DNA of 54,296 bases from F1-120-MAGs238 sp964484185 (GCA_964484185.1 CAZAEQ010000030.1:1-54296); one strand, 5' to 3'; numbered from the stretch's first letter, positions 42,164-51,372 are shown. Program-made: numbers and translations. Notes: generated by a model not told the origin, from the letters alone.

Positions 42164-44494
42164 TTATTGCGGCTTGATAAGAACTCGCTGATTGTCGAGG
42201 AGGAGTTCGACTTCGCCATCTTGCGCGAGGAGGCTTTGGCGGCCTTCTTTTTCCAGTTGTGAGCAGAGGCCGAAGTACTCATCGCTGCCGATGACGATGG
42301 TGCGATCGACGTTGGATTCGTGGAGCTTGTTGGCCTGAACCGCGGCGTAGATGCGGGCATCGACCCAGCGGTCTTTCTTGCGGAACATCGCTTGATCGGA
42401 GCAGTTGGCAATGCTGTCGGCTCGCCGCATTTGCATGTTGCCGTCTACCCAGCAGTTCTGCGCGCTGAGCTCCTGCTGGAACTTGCCGGAATTCTGGTTG
42501 ATTTCTTTGGCGACACCAGACTGCCCGCTGCGATCGGCCGCGGCAGGAGCGAACCCAGTTCCGGCGTAGCTGCGGAGTTGAACTTCGTCCTTCTTTGCAA
42601 GGTCGGTAGTTTCGGCGGCGAGGAATGCGGTGTATTCGGTGAGGATGCCCCAGCGGGTGGAGAGGCGAACGACTTCATCAACCAGCTCTTTATAGCGCGG
42701 ATCTGCGCTGGTGGCCGCGGCGGGACTCTCTGCCCCAAGGTTGCGAATGGAGTCGGTGAGCCAGGCGATGCGGCGACCGGCCCAGAGGCGCGGGACGAAG
42801 CTGGAGGTGATGGAGGCGTGGGAAGGATCGACGACTACGGGCATTGACCAATTTTCGCCATTGCGCGTGCCGCTCAGGACAACATCGATGGGGCGATCGG
42901 TGGTGTATTGGCCGACGACGATGAGTTGGTCGTCTTCGAAGAGGTCGGGGAGAGTTGAGGGAAGTGTGTCGCGGATTGCGGGGCCGCCGATGTCTCCGAT
43001 GTCACGCTGATTCTTGAGCGTGAGGCGAGTTTCGGCGAGGACTGGGCCTGTGAGCTGGCGGAAGACCTGGCCGACTTTCACCTCGACATCTTCATCGGGG
43101 AGCACGAAGGTGCTGGTGGCGCGGGAGGTGTCGGAGATGCCGGAAAGGAGCGGGCCGTTGACATCGAAGCCGACGCCGAAGGTGAAGACGCGGCGATTGA
43201 ATTTGTTTGCGGTGCGAGCGGCATCGCGGATTTCTTTTTCGCCGGTGATGCCGACCGTGGGGCGACCATCGGTAAGGAAGAGGACGATGGGGAGAGCGCC
43301 TTCTGCGGATGGGCTGGCGCGGAGAGATTCGAGAAGGGCTTCGTGGAGGTTTGTGCCGCCGACAGCGTTCAGGCCGGAGATATAGGTGCGGGCTTTTTCC
43401 AGCACTTCGGGAGTTTTGACGACGGATGCGGGCGCGAATGTGCGGACGGAGTCGGAGTAGTCGACGATGTTGAAGCTTTCGCCCATTGCGAGACCTTCAA
43501 CGGTCTGCAGCGCGGCCTTGCGAGCTTGTTCGATCTTGGCGCCGGCCATGGAGCCGGAGCGATCGACGACGATTGTGAGATCACGCTTCGCGGGCTTGGC
43601 GTTGGTCACACTGGTGCCGGGCTGAACATTGGCGAGGAGCAGGAAGTAGCCACCGGAGCCGTTGTTGACGGTTGGATCTGGGTATGTGAAGACTGTGGTG
43701 GTCGCCTGGGCATCGGACTTGGGGAGCATGTAGCTCAGGCGCAACGAACCTGGTGATTGGAGCGAAGCTTCGGAGATGGTGCTGGTGTATTCGTTGGCCG
43801 AGAGCTTCTTGGTCTGGAGGGAATGAGTTGGTGAGTAGATTGAGGAGATGGGGCCTTTGGAGGAGCGGACCGTGAGAGTGGCTTTCCAGTTGCCGCCGCG
43901 GCCAAGGGCTTCGCTGCGGGGGAGGATGTAATCCACGCGATTGCCGGCGGCTTTGAGTACTTGCTCGTAGGTGATGCGGAGTTTTTGTGTGCCATTGGCG
44001 GGAACTGGGAAGACACTGGTGCGAAGAGCGCCGGTGCCGAAGAATTCGACGAGGCCTGGGTCGCGGGTTTGACGGACGATTGATTCGTAGATGCGGCGTG
44101 CTTCATCGCGCGGGAGGATGCGGGCCTGACCTTCGTTGGGAAGACCGTCGAGGACGAAGCCTTTGACTGTTGCGCCATCGGGGACCGGCAGAAGCATCTC
44201 GGTTTCCATGGGCGAGTTGCTGGGGTTTCGCAGTGTGATTTCTAGCGCGGTCACGGCAACTTGATCGATGATTTCGATATTGGCGTTCACGCTTTCGATG
44301 ACGGCGAGTTGGGCGTTGTGGCGGGCGGGGATCACGCGGACCTGCGGGACCACCAGGATGTGAGAGTGCGGGGTCCATGCCTCACCGACGACCACCTGGG
44401 CACTGGCGGTGGACGCCAGACCTGCCGCGGCGATCAATGCGGCGATAAGAATGGGGCGGAGGTGGGAACGATTCGACTGGAGGGACGTCAACAT
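42164..44494 (-). CDS. Secreted VIT/VWA-domain protein
   Basis: The 776-residue product has a signal peptide (about residues 1-32, ending ASA). A VIT domain (about 60-185, including LEITLRNPSNSPMETEMLLP and EARRIYESIVRQTRDPGLVE) precedes a von Willebrand A domain with metal-dependent adhesion site DRSGSM (D311, S313, S315) and a later VLFLTDGRPTVG. After the VWA domain there is a beta-rich and helical tail, ending in a short non-hydrophobic segment, with neither an LPxTG-like motif nor a membrane helix. Similar VIT/VWA proteins are sortase targets in proteobacteria. Start ATG 44494 has AAAGG 7 nt upstream. It is first in the operon with the regulator and kinase genes. Confidence 0.92.
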   Translation of the reverse strand: MLTSLQSNRSHLRPILIAALIAAAGLASTASAQVVVGEAWTPHSHILVVPQVRVIPARHNAQLAVIESVNANIEIIDQVAVTALEITLRNPSNSPMETEMLLPVPDGATVKGFVLDGLPNEGQARILPRDEARRIYESIVRQTRDPGLVEFFGTGALRTSVFPVPANGTQKLRITYEQVLKAAGNRVDYILPRSEALGRGGNWKATLTVRSSKGPISSIYSPTHSLQTKKLSANEYTSTISEASLQSPGSLRLSYMLPKSDAQATTTVFTYPDPTVNNGSGGYFLLLANVQPGTSVTNAKPAKRDLTIVVDRSGSMAGAKIEQARKAALQTVEGLAMGESFNIVDYSDSVRTFAPASVVKTPEVLEKARTYISGLNAVGGTNLHEALLESLRASPSAEGALPIVLFLTDGRPTVGITGEKEIRDAARTANKFNRRVFTFGVGFDVNGPLLSGISDTSRATSTFVLPDEDVEVKVGQVFRQLTGPVLAETRLTLKNQRDIGDIGGPAIRDTLPSTLPDLFEDDQLIVVGQYTTDRPIDVVLSGTRNGENWSMPVVVDPSHASITSSFVPRLWAGRRIAWLTDSIRNLGAESPAAATSADPRYKELVDEVVRLSTRWGILTEYTAFLAAETTDLAKKDEVQLRSYAGTGFAPAAADRSGQSGVAKEINQNSGKFQQELSAQNCWVDGNMQMRRADSIANCSDQAMFRKKDRWVDARIYAAVQANKLHESNVDRTIVIGSDEYFGLCSQLEKEGRQSLLAQDGEVELLLDNQRVLIKPQ

Positions 44495-44650
44495 GAGGAC
44501 CTTTCCGCCCCCGGAAACTTCCGCGGGCACAATTGGCGACAGATAGTGATACGCTTGAGTCGGCTCTGCGGGCGTCACAGGTTGGTAACGCCTGACTTAC
44601 CCAGAGGGGGCACAGGGATGTGCAGCGGCAACGGGTGGGTACACCGAAGT

Positions 44651-44684
44651 GTTTCCGGAATGCAGCGTGGGATAGTCCGGAAAC
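44651..44684. promoter_or_regulatory. Perfect 9-bp inverted repeat in divergent intergenic region
   Basis: GTTTCCGGA (44651-44659) and TCCGGAAAC (44676-44684) form a perfect inverted repeat with a 16-bp spacer, between the VIT/VWA operon and the divergent lipoprotein gene. Arm length and spacer equal those of the leader repeat at 883-916. It is a candidate operator for both divergent units. Confidence 0.5.
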
Positions 44685-44759
44685 GCCATTTGTCGCGGAT
44701 TTCAAGGGAATTTCAGCGGTTTTCGCGTGCGGCACGGGGCTTGCCTGTGCAGGTGTAAG

Positions 44760-45173
44760 ATGGAAATTTTCAGATCAGCACATTTGCGAAAGCGGACGTT
44801 GTCCCTTGGTTTTTGCGTTGTTGGACTTTTGGGGATGTCCGCGTGCGATACTACTTATCCAACGCGGGTGAGCGGTGTACGGGCCGGGACCGGCGGCGCT
44901 TCGGCTGATCTTGTATTGCTTTCAAGTTCGCCGGCGGCCGAACAGGACGATATTGGAATGCGGATGGCGGCGGCACGGGATGGGTCGCGCCGGGATGCGA
45001 TGCTGGGCGACCGCTATGGGGCGGGGTCACTCCCGGTTGGATGGTGGGATGAGCAGATTACGCCGCAGATTGAGCGGCCATATTGGATTCACACCAGTCG
45101 CAATGCGGAGACGTGGAGTGTGCCGCGGCGTGTGGATACAAGGCGTGAGTATGAGCCGTATTGGGCGAGGTGA
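44760..45173 (+). CDS. Small putative lipoprotein
   Basis: The 137-residue product has a basic start (MEIFRSAHLRKRTLSLGF), a hydrophobic core and a lipobox, MSAC (LLGMSACDTTYP), so signal peptidase II processing is predicted. The mature part is Arg/Asp/Gly-rich with WWDEQITPQIERPYWIHTSR and a C-terminal EYEPYWAR, and no recognised domain. ATG at 44760 has a weak CAGGTG upstream. The gene diverges from the VIT/VWA operon across the inverted repeat at 44651-44684. Confidence 0.7.
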   Translation: MEIFRSAHLRKRTLSLGFCVVGLLGMSACDTTYPTRVSGVRAGTGGASADLVLLSSSPAAEQDDIGMRMAAARDGSRRDAMLGDRYGAGSLPVGWWDEQITPQIERPYWIHTSRNAETWSVPRRVDTRREYEPYWAR

Positions 45174-45286
45174 GTGGCTCGATTGGGTGGGCGTGTCAAT
45201 TTGAGTCAGCCATTGCTCTCAAGTACCGCCGCATAAGGTTTGACCATGCATGAGTGGCAGTCGCACTTGAGCAAAGCAGGCAGACC

Positions 45287-45305
45287 CACCGGCTGTGAGC
45301 CGGTG
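45287..45305. repeat. REP-like hairpin
   Basis: CACCGGCT-gtg-AGCCGGTG is a perfect 8-bp hairpin in the short gap before the cysteine-cluster gene. It resembles the ACCGGCT...AGCCGGT palindromes commonly scattered in planctomycete genomes. Confidence 0.6.
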
Positions 45306-45321
45306 CCACGTGAAGGCAGAT

Positions 45322-45795
45322 ATGAGCCGCGAATATGTGAGTATGTGGAAGGATGCGGTTGAGCAGTCGGCTGTGGCGCTGGAGCTTGAGACGATTTTTG
45401 AGCGGACGGCTGCGGCGATTGTCGAGCGCGGGCCGGCGTGCTGGGCGAGTGGGCGGTGTTGCAACTTCGATGCTACCGGGCACAGGCTGTATGTGACGGG
45501 GCTTGAGACGGCGTATGCGATTGGCAAGGGCGCGAAGGTTACCAGTGAAGAAGTGGCGGCTGCGCGAGCGCGGGGCGGGTGTCCGTTTCAAGAGAAGAAT
45601 CTGTGCGGGATTCATGCGATCAAGCCGCTGGGGTGCCGCGTGTATTTCTGTGATAAGTCGAGTGAACTGTGGCAGCGCGAGTTGTATGAGAAAATGCTCG
45701 GCGACATACGAGACATGCATAATCGCTGGGGGATCGAGTATCGCTATGGAGAATGGCGCGACATGCTCGAACTGTTTGCCAGCGCGGGACGCTGA
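45322..45795 (+). CDS. YkgJ-type cysteine-cluster protein
   Basis: The 157-residue product belongs to the YkgJ family of small Cys-cluster (putative metal-binding) proteins. It has CWASGRCCNF and later CPFQEKNLCGIHAIKPLGCR then CD. The cluster of at least seven Cys suggests Zn or Fe-S binding. No enzyme activity is established for the family. The ATG at 45322 is chosen over an upstream Met because SREYVSMWKDAVEQ is the natural N-terminus; GGCAGAT precedes it. Its last 52 bp overlap the end of the glycosyltransferase gene read from the other strand. Confidence 0.82.
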   Translation: MSREYVSMWKDAVEQSAVALELETIFERTAAAIVERGPACWASGRCCNFDATGHRLYVTGLETAYAIGKGAKVTSEEVAAARARGGCPFQEKNLCGIHAIKPLGCRVYFCDKSSELWQRELYEKMLGDIRDMHNRWGIEYRYGEWRDMLELFASAGR

Positions 45796-46706
45796 ACGTG
45801 GGACGGCGGGCGCGGTGGACCATTGCCATTTCGGAGCGTGCGTTTGAGACTGATGAGATAGTCGAAGGGGCGACCACTGACGGGAAGGTTCAGTTTTGGC
45901 GCGGGGGTGAAGAGCCCGGCGAAGAGTGCGCGGATGACTGCCAGGTGACCCATGATGCGTGTATCTGCGAGTCGATGAGCGTGGAAATAACCGAGGCATG
46001 CGCCGATGAAACCGGGCACGCCAACGCCATGGCGACGGGCCATCCAGATCCAGTTGCGAGTTGAAAGGAAGAGCCAGCGCACGCTTTTTCGCGTGGCAAT
46101 GACAGAATCGTGCCAGACCCACCAATCGGGACAGAATGCGATGTCTTCGCCCGATGCACGAACTTTGAGAGCAAGATCCGTGTCGTTTCGGTACAGGAAG
46201 AACGCTTCCTCGTAGCCGCCGACATGGCGCCAGAGTGCGGTGCGAAGGAGATTGCCGCAGCCAAAATCGGGCCAGTTGCGCTGGATTCCCTTCAGGCCGT
46301 GATTATCAAATGGCCATTCGGCGGCGAGGGTTGCGGGGTGACGGCGATGGAGCATGATGCCGCCGAGGGATTCATCAGCGCGGAGAAATTCAAGAGCGAT
46401 TTCGAGGCTGCGTTCATCGGGCCAGGAATCGTCATCGAGGATCAGGAGAAACTCGGACTTGGCGAGTTCAGCGCCTCGGTTAAAACCGGCGACACCAATA
46501 TTGGTCTGGAGATTTACAAGCTCGACCTCGGGAAACTCCTTCGCGACCATCAATGCGGAGGAATCTGTGGAGGCGTTATCAACAACGATGATCTGGATAA
46601 AACCGAAGGCGAGTCTGGAAAGTTCTGAAAGTGTGTGTCGCAGGGCATCACGTCGATTGAAACTCAGGACGACAATCGAAAGATCTGGCGGGTATGGCCA
46701 GTTCAT
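45744..46706 (-). CDS. GT2-family glycosyltransferase
   Basis: The 320-residue product has the GT-A fold with family 2 motifs: LSIVVLSFNRRDALRHTL, IIVVDNASTDSSALM, NIGVAGFNRGAELA, the metal-binding DDD (FLLILDDDSWPD) and FFLYRNDTDLALKVRASG, HDS. No membrane helix at the C-terminus is seen. It probably adds a hexose or deoxyhexose to a surface polysaccharide or protein. Its start overlaps the stop of the previous glycosyltransferase by 4 bp (ATGA), so the two are coupled. Its 3' end overlaps the YkgJ gene on the plus strand. Confidence 0.93.
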   Translation of the reverse strand: MNWPYPPDLSIVVLSFNRRDALRHTLSELSRLAFGFIQIIVVDNASTDSSALMVAKEFPEVELVNLQTNIGVAGFNRGAELAKSEFLLILDDDSWPDERSLEIALEFLRADESLGGIMLHRRHPATLAAEWPFDNHGLKGIQRNWPDFGCGNLLRTALWRHVGGYEEAFFLYRNDTDLALKVRASGEDIAFCPDWWVWHDSVIATRKSVRWLFLSTRNWIWMARRHGVGVPGFIGACLGYFHAHRLADTRIMGHLAVIRALFAGLFTPAPKLNLPVSGRPFDYLISLKRTLRNGNGPPRPPSHVQRPALANSSSMSRHSP

Positions 46707-48193
46707 GTGAGATCACTCTGAAGTTGAGGAGGCGAGAGCTGTGGAATGTCGTTTATTTTGGGGCCGCGGATTGCGATCTTGATCGAGAGGGTAACGCCGC
46801 GTGCAAGAACTTTGAGACTGCGGAAGAAATTAGGCCACTTGCGGACTTCTTTGATGAGGTATCCGTCGGTGGCAACTTCGATCTGGATATCGCCGCGGAA
46901 CCAGCCTGTGGGCCAACCGGTGGGGACGATTGCGATATCGGCGGGCTTGGAAAGCAGCAGGCGTTTTGCAGCGCCAATGAGTTCGCGCTTGAGATGCTGA
47001 CCAAGTACGCGATGATCCCAGGGCCCGGTTGGTTCGCTGGGCAGATTCAGCTGCTCGACCTGCACACGGAGATCGTGCATTCCCGCGAGCGGGCGCATCA
47101 GGTACGGGTGAAGAAAGATCGAGGGTTTTCTACCGAGCTTTGATTCAATTTCAGTCAGAGTTGCGGCGAGCTGCGAGAATGGAACGAGTGTGAGCTTGGG
47201 GAAAATTCCGGCGGGCGCGGGGCCGCTGGTTTTCCCATCAGCTGCATCGGCAAGACCGCGCAAGTGAAGTTCCGCAAGTTCATCAGCGGACATGACCGTT
47301 TGTGCGCAGGCACGGAAGACTTCAAGGAGTGCGCGCTTGAGCACCGCGAAGCGAGAGAGGCCCAGGCGTGCCATGGGACCAAAGGAGTTGCGGGCAATGA
47401 AGTAGCGGGCGTTGGTCTGAAATTTGCGCCATGGGTGATAGACCACACTTGAGGGGTCGCCAGCGAGCTGCATGCCGGTCACAGCTTTGATGTTGAGCGA
47501 CATGTCGACATCGTCGCCATTGAGAAAGAGCTCGGGCATGATTCCAGCTTTTTCGAGTGCTGTTCTGCGGGCGAGGATTGAACAGGCAGCGAGGTAGTCG
47601 CAATAGACGAGGGTGTTGATGTCGAGAAATGGACCATGAGCGGCGGGGCCGTAGCAGCCGTTGCTGCGATTGATGATGCCGCCAACTTCGAATGTGATGC
47701 CGGTGAGCGGATCACGGAGGGCGGAGCCGACAGCGGCGAGGCCGGGCTGCGATTTCAGGGTTCCAAGGAGTTGCGTGAGGCAAGATGGTGTGAGACGGCA
47801 GTCGCTATCGATGAGCCAGATGAAGTCGAAGCGCGATTGAGTCTCGAGGGGAAGAGTCTCGATCGCGTGACGCATTCCGGCGTTGAAGCCACCGGCACCG
47901 CCCCCATTTACAGCAACGCGATGGAAAATGACCTTGCAATGAACGCCCTCTGGGACTGGAATCGTGGAGAGCGGTTCGGTCGAAGCGTTGTCAACGACTA
48001 TGAAAGTCAAGTCGATGCCGGTTGTGTCAAGCCGCGTGAGATCGGACAGGATGTTGACGATGTCGGAGCGGCGATTGAAGCAGGGCGAGACCGCGGCGAC
48101 TCGGACAGGGATTGTGGCACCTTGTGGCGGGAGCACGCGGATGGGTGCGGGCGCGACAAAGGTGTGTCTGATGGTGGCAATAGACATGGGCAC
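46703..48193 (-). CDS. GT2-family glycosyltransferase, larger
   Basis: The 496-residue product has the family 2 signature in order: VAAVSPCFNRRSDIVNIL, LTFIVVDNASTEPLS, VNGGGAGGFNAGMRHA, WLIDSDCRLTP and NGDDVDMSLNIKAV. The GGGAGGFN segment is like that of GlfT2/galactofuranosyl-type and rhamnosyl-type enzymes, but the sugar cannot be told from sequence. The C-terminal half (about 300-490) is helical with unknown role and a KLxxR-type membrane-associated end. ATG at 48193 is 27 bp from the stop of the HD-GYP gene, supporting one operon. Confidence 0.92.
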   Translation of the reverse strand: MPMSIATIRHTFVAPAPIRVLPPQGATIPVRVAAVSPCFNRRSDIVNILSDLTRLDTTGIDLTFIVVDNASTEPLSTIPVPEGVHCKVIFHRVAVNGGGAGGFNAGMRHAIETLPLETQSRFDFIWLIDSDCRLTPSCLTQLLGTLKSQPGLAAVGSALRDPLTGITFEVGGIINRSNGCYGPAAHGPFLDINTLVYCDYLAACSILARRTALEKAGIMPELFLNGDDVDMSLNIKAVTGMQLAGDPSSVVYHPWRKFQTNARYFIARNSFGPMARLGLSRFAVLKRALLEVFRACAQTVMSADELAELHLRGLADAADGKTSGPAPAGIFPKLTLVPFSQLAATLTEIESKLGRKPSIFLHPYLMRPLAGMHDLRVQVEQLNLPSEPTGPWDHRVLGQHLKRELIGAAKRLLLSKPADIAIVPTGWPTGWFRGDIQIEVATDGYLIKEVRKWPNFFRSLKVLARGVTLSIKIAIRGPKINDIPQLSPPQLQSDLT

Positions 48194-48220
48194 AGAGCGT
48201 AGGGTTGGCGGAGGGGAAAA

Positions 48221-49387
48221 TCAGGCCGCGATCCGAAGTGGCGGCTGGTCGCTCAGCAGCGGTTTTGACGGTAGTACGAGGCGCGAGGCGATGTCAGGCA
48301 GCACGACGCGTCTGGCGAGTGTCGCAAAGAAGGTATCCAGCAGCGCCGGGTCGTAGAAGCGTTGAACATCTTTATACATCACAGCACGGGCTTCATCGAA
48401 GGAAAGTCCAGCGCGGAAGGGGCGGTTGCTGCGGAGAGCGTCGAACACGTCAGCGATCTGGACAATCTGGCTGGCGAGCTGCATCTGGCGACCAATCTTG
48501 ACGCGCGGATAGCCGCTGCCATCGGGGTGCATGTGATGTTCGTACGCGACGATGGCGGCGATTGGGGGCAGGTCTTTGATGCCAAAGAGCATGCCTGCAC
48601 CATCAGAAGGGTGGCGCGCGACAACATTGAATTCGCCGGCGGAAAGCGCAGTGTTCTTGTTCAGCACTTCCCTGGGGACGCGACGCTTGCCGACATCGTG
48701 CATGAGCGCGGCGATCGTAAGTTCGTGGACGAGCGGAGAAGCCAGGCCAATGGTCTGACCCATGGCGGCAGCGAGGATCGCAACGTTTGTTGTGTGTACA
48801 AAGGTGTAGTCGTCGTGGGACTTGAACGCGGCAAGCTGAATGGCGGAGTCGGCATGACCACGCAAGTTCGCTGTGATATTGGATGCGGCAGAGTCGAGCA
48901 GTCCGCGATCGATGTTGCCATTTTGTGCAAGACCGAGCCAGAGCGACTTGAGCTTGGCGGCATGATTGGAATCATCTACCGTGGACACTGAGTGAGGAAC
49001 GCCCTGACCAATGCGGCCCAGTTTCAAGCAGGGACAAGGACGAAGGGGGCCAGTGGATTCCTTTGTCGCGAGCTGTTCCACGAGCGTTTCGAGTTCGCCG
49101 ACAGAAATGCCGCGGACAAAAGTCAAGCTCTCTGTGCCACGGGCACGGAGCGCGGCGAAGAGACCGGAACAGAGTTTGGGCCCTGAGGGCAACTCGGTTT
49201 CTTCGGCGATAACCCGATCGGGAAATCCGATGATGCAGATTGAACTGGTCGAGGTCAGCAGCCTGGTCAGCTGTTCGGCAGCTACCACGAGCGGCTTTTT
49301 GGCGGCGGGATGCTCGGCCCAGTAGAACTTACGGGCACTGAGGGCGATATTGAGCATCTGCATTGCATCATCAATTGTCTGAATCAT
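48221..49387 (-). CDS. HD-GYP domain protein
   Basis: The 388-residue product ends in an HD-GYP domain, known for cyclic-di-GMP hydrolysis or signal-binding. The metal site is seen: H198 (HTTNVA), HD at 230-231 (ALMHDVGK), HH at 284-285 and GYP at 292-294 (HHMHPDGSGYP). It continues DVFDALRSNRPFR. The N-terminal about 180 residues are unlike receiver or GAF domains; they hold a YxxxHPA motif (residues 22-28), also seen in the upstream partner (19-25). ATG at 49387 overlaps the previous stop by 4 bp (ATGA). Whether it hydrolyses c-di-GMP is not proven. Confidence 0.93.
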   Translation of the reverse strand: MIQTIDDAMQMLNIALSARKFYWAEHPAAKKPLVVAAEQLTRLLTSTSSICIIGFPDRVIAEETELPSGPKLCSGLFAALRARGTESLTFVRGISVGELETLVEQLATKESTGPLRPCPCLKLGRIGQGVPHSVSTVDDSNHAAKLKSLWLGLAQNGNIDRGLLDSAASNITANLRGHADSAIQLAAFKSHDDYTFVHTTNVAILAAAMGQTIGLASPLVHELTIAALMHDVGKRRVPREVLNKNTALSAGEFNVVARHPSDGAGMLFGIKDLPPIAAIVAYEHHMHPDGSGYPRVKIGRQMQLASQIVQIADVFDALRSNRPFRAGLSFDEARAVMYKDVQRFYDPALLDTFFATLARRVVLPDIASRLVLPSKPLLSDQPPLRIAA

Positions 49388-51372
49388 GGGTGTACCTTTG
49401 CTGCGCGACGGCTCGCCGCAAATGCTCTGGTCGCACGAAGGAGGTGCGTTGGAGACGGTCTCTTGAGAAGCCCGGAACGAATTTCCGCCAGTGCGGACGC
49501 TGCACCGAGCTTTTCGAGCGCGAGAATTCCTGAATCAAAGAGTCGTGCATCCGGTTCGCCACCGAAGCCGCCGCAAAGAAATCTGGCTGCAGCACGGTGA
49601 CTTGCAGGATCAGTTCCGAGACGATCAAATGCCATCTGAGAGACTTCGCGATTGTCTTCGATGAAAGCGTGAGACACGAGAGAGACTGGCCACTGAGGAA
49701 AGAGCTGCAGGAAGACACGATACGCGAGTATCCGCAGGTCAGTGTTATCGTGCGAGAGCATGGCATGCGCGATGCGAGCGCGGCGTTCAGGGGAGATATT
49801 GTCCAGTTGCGAAACTGTCTTTATTGTCTGGACATCGCACTTAAACAGCCCGGTGATAAACTCGCGAATGTTCAGCGCGGGATGGTTGATGATTTGAGCG
49901 GGATCAACGTTGTAGTTTCCGTCGAGAACTGAGTGAATGAGTTCAGCAACGGCGGCGCCGCCACAGCGAGCGAATATCCCGGGGAGATCTCGACCTTCTG
50001 GAGCATAGGTTTTTGACAGCACCGCAACCTTCGCGGCGACCCTGGGGCTGCACAGTGCGGCCTTACAACGATCGACAGCCTGCGCAGCGGCGGCAGGAAT
50101 GTCTCGCAATCGGATTGCTTTCAGGGCATGTGATACTTCTGAAAGCAGTTCGAACTGACTGGCTTCGATGAGCGAGTCGATGCTGCGCTCGATGTGAGTA
50201 AATGTCGGCTCAAGATTGTCAACCGGAGTCTGGGGATCCATCGCAAGGTCGATCGCGATTGAAACAGCGTGGACCTGAGCAGACTGGGTCGTCCAACCTG
50301 TAAGCGCACTGGGCGATCGCTCCGGGCTGGGTGGTGCACTGGCGATTAAAGCGAGCAGTGATTCGTACTGATCGCGATTGATGTCCTGGGCTTTCACGAC
50401 ATCGACCAGAAGATTGACGGCGTTTTCGAGCGTGTCGCCCTGCGAATCGAGCTGTTCAGTCATCGGGCGCAGCTGTGAGATGACAGCATCGAGGCGGCCG
50501 CGGAGTTTTTCCTGATCGCGGGTGAGCCAGACCAGTTGTGCCAGCAGTTTCACGCCATCGGGCGACGCGAGCAGCGTTCTATCAGCGACGTTTTCAACGC
50601 TGTTTACCATCGTTGCGGCCGGGATGGTTGCAGAAAGTTCGCTGAGAGCTTTGAGAGATTGAGCGGGACGAGTGACATCTATCTGAGTGGATGCATCTCG
50701 CAGGCTGGGAGCGAGCGAGTTAAAGAAGATCGCCAGGCGAGCTTCAGAAGTGGTCCGCTCTTCTGGCGAGGCTGACGCGAGTGCGGCTGCGGCAGATTCA
50801 AGCACTTCAGGCGGCAAGCCCAGGAGCTGGGCATCGAGATTGGCATTTACGGTGGCAGCAAGTTCGGTAGCGGTCATGCCGCCGCTTCCTGCGGCGACGC
50901 GAGCGAGGTCGGCACTGATGCACGACCAGTCGATTTCGGTTTCTTGATCGGAAGCAACACCTTCGACAACCTGCAGCCCGTGGTAGTTTGTCTCTGCTGC
51001 TTCGATGTTGCCATTGGTCTTTTCGCGGAGCGCGGCGGCGTTGTCTCTAGTCCAATGTGAACCGTGAGAAAGGCTGCCCCACATTTCGACAATCGCCGGC
51101 AGGTCGGCATTTGCTACGCCTTGTTTGATAGAGAGCGATGCAATGCGCAGTGAGGTGAGACGTGTGCAGAGCAGTTCAAGTTCCGGACGATCATTGAGGC
51201 AGATATCCTGGCAGAAATGTCTGACACCACGCGCGGTGATTCGAATTCCCTGAGCCTGTCTGCAAGCTTTGATGCAGGAGTCGATGGCTGCAATTGTCGC
51301 CGGGTGATTTGCGCCATACATGGCAAATCCCTGACAGGCGCGCTGAAACTCCTCTATTGCGCGAAGCGTCAA
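49384..51372 (-). CDS. Large helical (HEAT-like) protein, partner of HD-GYP gene
   Basis: The 662-residue product is all-helical, Leu/Ala/Ile-rich and lacks membrane helices, signal peptide or known catalytic motif. The C-terminal 250 residues show HEAT-like helix pairs (RARIAHAMLSHDNTDLRILA; SFHRAAARFLCGGFGG-type segments). The N-terminus YGANHPATIAAID resembles that of the HD-GYP protein it precedes, so the two may share an N-terminal domain. The TTG at 51372 has no clear RBS, and a nearby ATG (MYGANHP) is possible. It overlaps the HD-GYP start by 4 bp, so both are co-translated. Role may be a scaffold or regulator of the operon; unproven. Confidence 0.7.
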   Translation of the reverse strand: MTLRAIEEFQRACQGFAMYGANHPATIAAIDSCIKACRQAQGIRITARGVRHFCQDICLNDRPELELLCTRLTSLRIASLSIKQGVANADLPAIVEMWGSLSHGSHWTRDNAAALREKTNGNIEAAETNYHGLQVVEGVASDQETEIDWSCISADLARVAAGSGGMTATELAATVNANLDAQLLGLPPEVLESAAAALASASPEERTTSEARLAIFFNSLAPSLRDASTQIDVTRPAQSLKALSELSATIPAATMVNSVENVADRTLLASPDGVKLLAQLVWLTRDQEKLRGRLDAVISQLRPMTEQLDSQGDTLENAVNLLVDVVKAQDINRDQYESLLALIASAPPSPERSPSALTGWTTQSAQVHAVSIAIDLAMDPQTPVDNLEPTFTHIERSIDSLIEASQFELLSEVSHALKAIRLRDIPAAAAQAVDRCKAALCSPRVAAKVAVLSKTYAPEGRDLPGIFARCGGAAVAELIHSVLDGNYNVDPAQIINHPALNIREFITGLFKCDVQTIKTVSQLDNISPERRARIAHAMLSHDNTDLRILAYRVFLQLFPQWPVSLVSHAFIEDNREVSQMAFDRLGTDPASHRAAARFLCGGFGGEPDARLFDSGILALEKLGAASALAEIRSGLLKRPSPTHLLRATRAFAASRRAAKVHP

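Noticed and set aside
45196..46125. 309-codon minus-strand frame rich in Arg, His and Pro
   Set aside because: It is a shadow of the glycosyltransferase gene (45744-46706) and the antisense of the YkgJ gene, with no coding character.
47636..48202. 188-codon plus-strand frame with plausible composition
   Set aside because: It is antisense to the larger GT2 gene with complete family motifs.
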